Source: Hevea brasiliensis (Eukaryota > Streptophyta > Magnoliopsida > Malpighiales > Euphorbiaceae). From it: a stretch of 64,000 nt of DNA. Below are positions 58,204 to 64,000 of the stretch, piece by piece. The position numbers were made by a program, and so were the translations under genes. Location of the stretch: positions 77,610,992-77,674,991 of the forward strand of contig NC_079498.1 in the NCBI RefSeq assembly GCF_030052815.1, given 5' to 3'. Positions within the stretch are counted from its first letter, which is position 1, and each line of letters begins with the position of its first letter. The notes under the pieces are model-generated. The model was not told the origin of the DNA. It worked only from the letters and a program-made list of their open reading frames with translations, and made no database searches.

Positions 58204-60561
58204 CCTTTGATAACTGTCTCTTGGCTCTGACTCAGTGTTTCCTTCCCTTTCCCTGAGTCTTTGCTAACTGAAACACATAATTTGAAGTGTTTCAATACTC
58301 ATTTAAACCGTCTCTAGCAATAAGGCTTAATACTTAATTTATTGAATTCTATTATTTCTTTAGTCAACCTAAGATGTTGACCCTCGATGCATTCTAGGTG
58401 AATTAGGTTTTAAAGTTACTAATATGTCACATTTGTAGCCTTTTAGTATTGGTATATGTTACCAAATTCATTTCCATGTATATTGCGTTTTATTGCAATT
58501 TGCCGGATTCCGGTATACTAATTTGACCTAGCTGGATGACCTAGTTTCCTAGGTTTTCGAGTTTCAGTCAAAACTAAAAACTTGTAGGTCTATGTCTTAT
58601 TGCACGCGGGGCAAAATTTCAGGTCATTCTGAGTTTACTAGACCAAGTTATAGTCATTTTACTATTGCTGGTCAGAATGTACCAAAATTGGTCACTATGG
58701 GTCATTTTAGGTTCGGCCAGTTTTTGGACCCGAAATTGTGCAAGCTATTTGACTTGCTTATGGTCATTTCTGGGCTTTGGTGTCTTCATAATACTTGTAG
58801 ATATATGTCTCAACTATTCATGATAAAAATTTCAGGTCAATTGGACCAGTTTTGAGTGAGTTATGGCCAAAACACTAACTACTGCCCAAATGGTCAATTT
58901 TCAAGCCTTAAATGCACTAATCCGGATTTGGTCATTTTTCAAGTTACCTTCCAAGCAGAATTTTGGTAAGCTTCCTTCATGAAAGTTGGTACTTTTTGTG
59001 CCTCGTTTCACCTCCAATTTGTCTCATACCAATTGGAGCCACACACTTAAGGTTCTAGGCCAAAATGCTCACTGCCCTATTGCAACACTCTTCATCACAT
59101 ACCAAATACACTTTTAACACTTACCAAGTTACACATTCATGCCATTTCTATTTTGTACCATAACATAAACACATTTCACAACACATTTTTGGTTATTTTG
59201 GTAGCTTATAACCACACTCAATATGCACCTTATAGTACAGAATTTATTAAGTCCAAATTACACACAATTTAACTACATAACCTAGCTCATTTACATGTCC
59301 AAACTCAAACCCTCATACACATACACAAGCTGCCATAACAAGTACCATAATTCAACCATACAATTCCATAAACCAAACCATGAAATAACATTTTTTCGAT
59401 ATACACTTCAAGTTGCCGATTCATACATCCCTCTCAATTAACTTCCAAGCTTCCAAAATCAAATATACATTCACATATACTTAGTGTACATCACCCAATT
59501 TATTCCTACACATATAAACTCTTCATCAACACTTTAATCTACCATTTAAATACAAGGATAAACTGTTCTTAAGGAGTTTCCATGGTTGCCGGAAATATAC
59601 ATCTCCCTTAGAACATCAAACTCCAAAAATCTCTCCACAATTCAAATACCTATAACATCCTCACAAACTTTAATGAAGCAATAATCAAAACCACATACTT
59701 ACTACTTTGGAAACTCTTCAAAACCTTGATTAAACTTGATCTTCTTGCTGCCTATCTACTGCCCAAGTGGTGTAGAGTAATTTTAGTGAAGGAAAATGCA
59801 AGGAAGTAGGCTTGGATCAAGCTTGCATGGAGCTCCAAGGTGGACGGCAATGGAGGATTTCTTGAGAGCAATTTCGGCTGGTTCTTGGAGAGGTGAGGAA
59901 GAAGATGAAATCTGTCCAAAATGAAGAGTAAGTGGTCCACTTAGGTGAGTTAGTGGAGCACTATATATGATTTAATATTAGTTTAATCTTAAACTCTCAA
60001 ATTCTCACATTAAGCTTCTAATTTTTGCTATTTACATTATGTACCACCAATTAAATTTTTCATGACATTTTCCAAGTGAAATATCATTTATTTTTAATGG
60101 AAATTTAGGTCAAAAGACAACTCGGGGTGTCAAATGACCACAATACCCCTGTTCGGGTTGTATTCCCTATTTTTCGGCAACACCGGGTTTTGTCCATTTT
60201 TTTATTTCACTTTTTCTTTGTACTAATTAATTAATTTTTCTTTGATTTTTCTAATAGTATTTATACTTCAATAGACATTTATTTAAGTCCTAAAAAAATT
60301 TTCCAGGGTTCCCAGCGGTCCAGGGCTAGTCAGCGGTCTTCCCGATGCGATCACCCATCGCTAGGGTTCTCGGCTCGTTTAACTTAGTTACATTTCATTG
60401 CTATTATTTTTCCTTTATTTTTCTTGTATTTTCTTTTCTTGTATTTTGTTATTTTATGTCTCCTCACTCATATCTAAGTGTAGTTCTAGGCATCCTAGCT
60501 ATCCGGACCGACACTGGTCACCGAAACAATAGAACGCACTACCGAACATAGGGGTGTTACA

Positions 60562-60822
60562 GGAAGCATCCCAGAAATACAACTGAGGTCAGAAGTTTCT
60601 TGGGGCTAGCAGGGTATTACAGAAGATTTGTCAAGGGGTTCTCTTTAATAGCTGCTCCAATGACCAAGTTGTTACACAAGAATGTCAGATTTAACTGGAA
60701 TGACAAGTGTCAGACCAATTTTGAGAAGTTAAAGGCTATGTTGATAGAGGCACCAGTGTTAACACAGCTAGTGCTGGGAAAGGACTTTGTGGCCTATAGT
60801 GATGCCTCGCATAATGGGTTAG
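60562..60822 (+). pseudogene. Element A reverse transcriptase end and RNase H start
   Basis: After the right TSD of H the frame resumes: '[20 protein letters not shown]', '[16 protein letters not shown]', '[16 protein letters not shown]', then the RNase H start '[13 protein letters not shown]' with its first catalytic Asp (SDAS). It is cut at 60822 by LTR I, with GTTAG (60818-60822) as the likely left TSD. The rest of pol must lie beyond the window. Confidence 0.93.
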
Positions 60823-63800
60823 TGTCACACCTTACCCCTCTGTAAGGCATAACATGATCCCGTAGTATACCTAATGAATTACCAACTCCGTCTACTGATA
60901 ACCCATTAAATACACTACAAGGGATTTTAAAAACTTTTCTTACTTCTTTTACAGTGGTGAGCACTATTTACAGGTGTTAAAAACTTTGGTGAACTGAGGT
61001 GAAACAACTAACTCATTTGATTTATTTGGAATTTCTGTAAAAATTTTGGCAAGGTGCCATCTGTATTTTAGATAAAACAGTTTCTTGAAAACCTCAGAAA
61101 GCACTTCTATAATTTTCCAAATCTCAACTTCAATACATTTCTCAACACAACAATTCATCAACTCAATTCCATAGAAATTTGTCAAAGTCTGAGATAAGGA
61201 AATATAATACAACTTTTACAATCCAAAACACTCATAATTAATTTACAACTTCAAGTACAATTTAATTTAATTTACAACTGCTCAAAACCAAATACAATAT
61301 GTACATACAGTGTCATACATTACAAGACAAAAAGCAAAAGCGGTATACTCAATATACTGTAATCCCTCATTGATGTATATGCGGCCTAGTCTCACGCCTG
61401 TCTATCTCTCTACCGCGATAAAGAATAAAGCTATCATTTGAGACAATGTCTCAGTGGTGCACAACATTAACCAAATACAATTTAAATCACAATTCATAAA
61501 TCATGTAAATAGTGGATACTTAAAACCATAGTCAAATTTAAGACAATAAAAGTCAATAAGAATTTAAACTCCATTTCTCAATATCACAATAATTTTCCAT
61601 AAGTCAGATCAGGTTTGAATTCAAAAGACAGTATATGTCAATGAGAGTTTAAAATCCATTTTACAATCTCACAATACACATCAGTAAATCACACAGCTTA
61701 ATCATGATCCATAATACAATTCCTCCCAAAACCAGATGGCTAATGAGGTATTCATTTCCTCCCAAAAGTCGATGTCTAATGAGGAATAACATGGCTAGCT
61801 AGCAAAACTATGAGTACTCATTCTATTCGTCCTCAACAGCACACTCCTCACCACTTCACCCATAGAGGGAATTCAAGTCATCCCACTAGACAAGCTAGAG
61901 AGGAATACAATCAATATACATGATAGCTGTGGTTTCAAACCATTTACAGTGCTTTTCAATCAATAAGTATCCATCAATGTCATTCAAATAGTTTTTCACA
62001 GTTTCAAACCATTCACAATATTTTTCAATCAATAAGTGTCCATCAAACACATTTCCACAATTTAAAACAATGATATACAAACAGTCAATATTTATTTCCA
62101 TTGAAAATAATTCAAAAGAAAAAGTTGTTGTTCACAAACCTCGATATTTGTCTCTGGTCTTGACTCGATTTCTTTCCCTTTTCTTTGAGTCCTTGTTAAC
62201 TGAGAAACACAATTTGAAGTGTTTCAGTACCAAATTAAACTATCTCTATCGATGGGGTTTGGTAAATAATGCACTGAACTCAATTATTCACTTAATCACC
62301 TAATATACCGACCCTCGATGCGTTTTAGGTAAATTAGGTTTTAGTGTCGTTAATATGTCACACTCGATAGGGTTTTAGGTTTGGTATGTTTTACCAAAGT
62401 CATTTCCTTGTTTAGTGCATTTTAATGCAAATTGCTGGATTCCGGAACACTGGTTTGACCTAACCGGACGATCTAGTTCCCTCGATTTTCGGGTCTCGGT
62501 CGAAACTACAAACTTGTAGATCTAGGTCTTATTGCACGCGGTGCAAAATTTCAGGTCAATCCGAGTTAAGTAGACCAAGTTATGGTCATTACACTATTGC
62601 TGGTCAAATGGTACCATTTTAGGTCAATTTTAGGTCAAAGTGGTCAATTCTGGTTCGGCCAGTTTTTGGACCCGAACTTGTGCAAGTTGTTTGACTTGCT
62701 TATGGTCATTTCTGGGCTTTGGTGTCTTCATAAGACTTGTAGGTATGGGTCTTAACTATTCTTGGTCAAAATTTCAGGTCAATTGGACCTGGTTTGAGTG
62801 AGTTATGGCCTAAACACTCACTGCTGCCCAATTGGTCATTTTTCAGGTCCTAATTGCATCTAATCCGAATTGGTCAAATTTTTAGGTCACCTTGCAAGCA
62901 GAATTTTGGCATGGTTTCTCAATGAAAGTTGGCACATTTTGTGCCTAGTTTCACCTCAAATTGGTCTCATACTAATTAAGGTTACACATTCAAGGTTATA
63001 GGCCAAAATATACACTGCCCTTAATATGCATTACACACCCCAACTTCAAACACACACTTACCTTTGCAAGGTTTACTTCCATACCCTACCAAACTGTTTT
63101 GGCACATTACCAACAACATTTTCTACATAACATTAGCATTATTTTGGGCAGATTCCAATCACCCTCAACACACCAAATATCATTCACAATTACAATTTCT
63201 AAGTACCATTACAAACACACCTAAACATTACAAACTTTACATACACTTTACAATGTAAATTGACATACATATCATCAATCCTTCTAGGTCAATATGCTGC
63301 CCACACTCCCTTCAATATACACCATTATTCAAGTGTCCACAAGCTGCCACAATTCATTCATCAACATCACATTGCCGTACCATATGCCAATTCCCATCAA
63401 AGTGCATCATTCACCATATATACATGCATTAAATCACTAGGTTACTAAATCACCATGATTAACATTATTTCTCATCAATTATATACACAAATACCTCATC
63501 AAAAACGTGACCCATGGCTGTCCAAAATGGCAACAACAATAACCCTTCAAACTCAAAATTTTCCTTCACCAAACCAATACCCATAACATAAACATAAACT
63601 TTAACAAAGAACTTCTCAAAAATGCAAACTTACCTTTAATTGTAAATTGCTAAACCTTCACCAAACTTCCCAAAATTGGTATCAATATCTTCCTTGTGAT
63701 GTGTAGACAAATTTTAGTGAAGAACACTAAGTGAATGGAGTTGAAATGGAAGGAGGGATCAAGCTTGCATGAAAATGTCCATGGAGTTTTCTCTCCCTTC

Positions 63801-64000
63801 ATTCACGGCTTGGATGGTAAATGAAGAAGATGAAGTGGCTGCTGGACATAGTGGACTTACATCAGCCCCATAATGTGTTTATTTTATTCCCTTAGTGGTC
63901 CACTTACTCTAATTAATTCATATTATAAGTTACTTTCACTTAATCCACATTTAACCCATTATTTCCACTATTTATTTTAGGTACCATCAAATTAATTTTT
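60823..64000 (-). mobile_element. LTR I inserted in RNase H of element A (runs out of window)
   Basis: A minus-strand LTR starting TGTCACACCTTACCCC; the 3178 bp in view match D and H up to 'GGTACCATCAAATTAATTTTT', ~550 bp short of the expected 5' end. It may be another solo LTR or the 3' LTR of a complete minus-strand element. The frames at 60964-63448 are LTR shadows. Confidence 0.92.

Larger units (their letters stand above)
56523..60561 (-). mobile_element. Solo LTR H inserted in the RT of element A
   Basis: A 4039-bp minus-strand LTR, TGTCACACCTTACCC to AGGGGTGTTACA, flanked by the TSD GGAAG (56518-56522; 60562-60566). It has no internal region. Removing it with one TSD copy restores the RT frame. 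It belongs to the same family as B, C, D and I but carries private minisatellites at 57272-57412 and 57950-58203. The short frames at 57587-59940 are not genes. Confidence 0.97.

Noticed and set aside
1..64000. A host gene, tRNA, rRNA or organelle insertion
   Set aside because: All long coding similarity is to retrotransposon or transposase proteins. No tRNA-like cloverleaf, rRNA or multi-exon gene pattern was noticed; a gene finder with RNA data would be needed to exclude a small noncoding RNA.

Overview
The window is AT-rich plant nuclear DNA made almost entirely of nested LTR retrotransposons. I found no host gene, tRNA, rRNA or bacterial feature. The element types (Tekay/Del chromoviruses primed by initiator-Met tRNA, an Athila element primed by Asp tRNA, a CACTA transposase scrap) point to pericentromeric or similar heterochromatin of a flowering plant, probably a eudicot. 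The species cannot be read from this sequence.

The nest was resolved from LTR ends (TG...CA) and 5-bp target-site duplications (TSDs). (1) 1-2723 is the 3' part of a Tekay-type LTR, followed by a scrap of integrase tail and polypurine tract (2724-2957). (2) LTR 'F' starts at 2958 and ends at 48002, split in three by two insertions. (3) Insertion one is a full Athila element 'G' (3131-22753, minus strand, TSD CTAGG). Its gag is split by 'E' (13353-21100, plus, TSD GTGCT), an element with two ~3.77-kb LTRs and only 212 bp between them. (4) Insertion two is solo LTR 'C' (25152-47094, minus, TSD AATTT). It is split by Tekay element 'B' (27006-45130, plus, TSD GTATA), whose 5' LTR is split by solo LTR 'D' (29180-33244, minus, TSD GACAC). 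(5) 48003-50342 is a truncated minus-strand LTR 'J' lying in a CACTA tnp2 fragment (50344-50665). (6) Tekay element 'A' starts at 50674. Its gag-pol frame (54021 onward) is cut by solo LTR 'H' (56523-60561, minus, TSD GGAAG) and by LTR 'I' (60823 to the window end, minus).

Coding capacity is decayed throughout. A keeps one reading frame from gag to RNase H, broken by five in-frame stops and two LTR insertions. B has lost most of gag-pol and carries three tandem copies of a 1466-bp block, but keeps a nearly intact integrase with chromodomain. G has gag, protease, RT and integrase plus an Athila ORF1-like gene, all broken. E has no proteins but keeps a primer site, a purine tract and two LTRs, and shares LTR and leader sequence with A, so it looks like a non-autonomous derivative of an A-like element.

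The least expected pattern is in the LTRs: all the Tekay-type LTR families here, although well diverged, are built from degenerate modules spaced about 200 bp apart and share a conserved block near the promoter. Several carry private minisatellites (20, 35, 47 and 81 bp).
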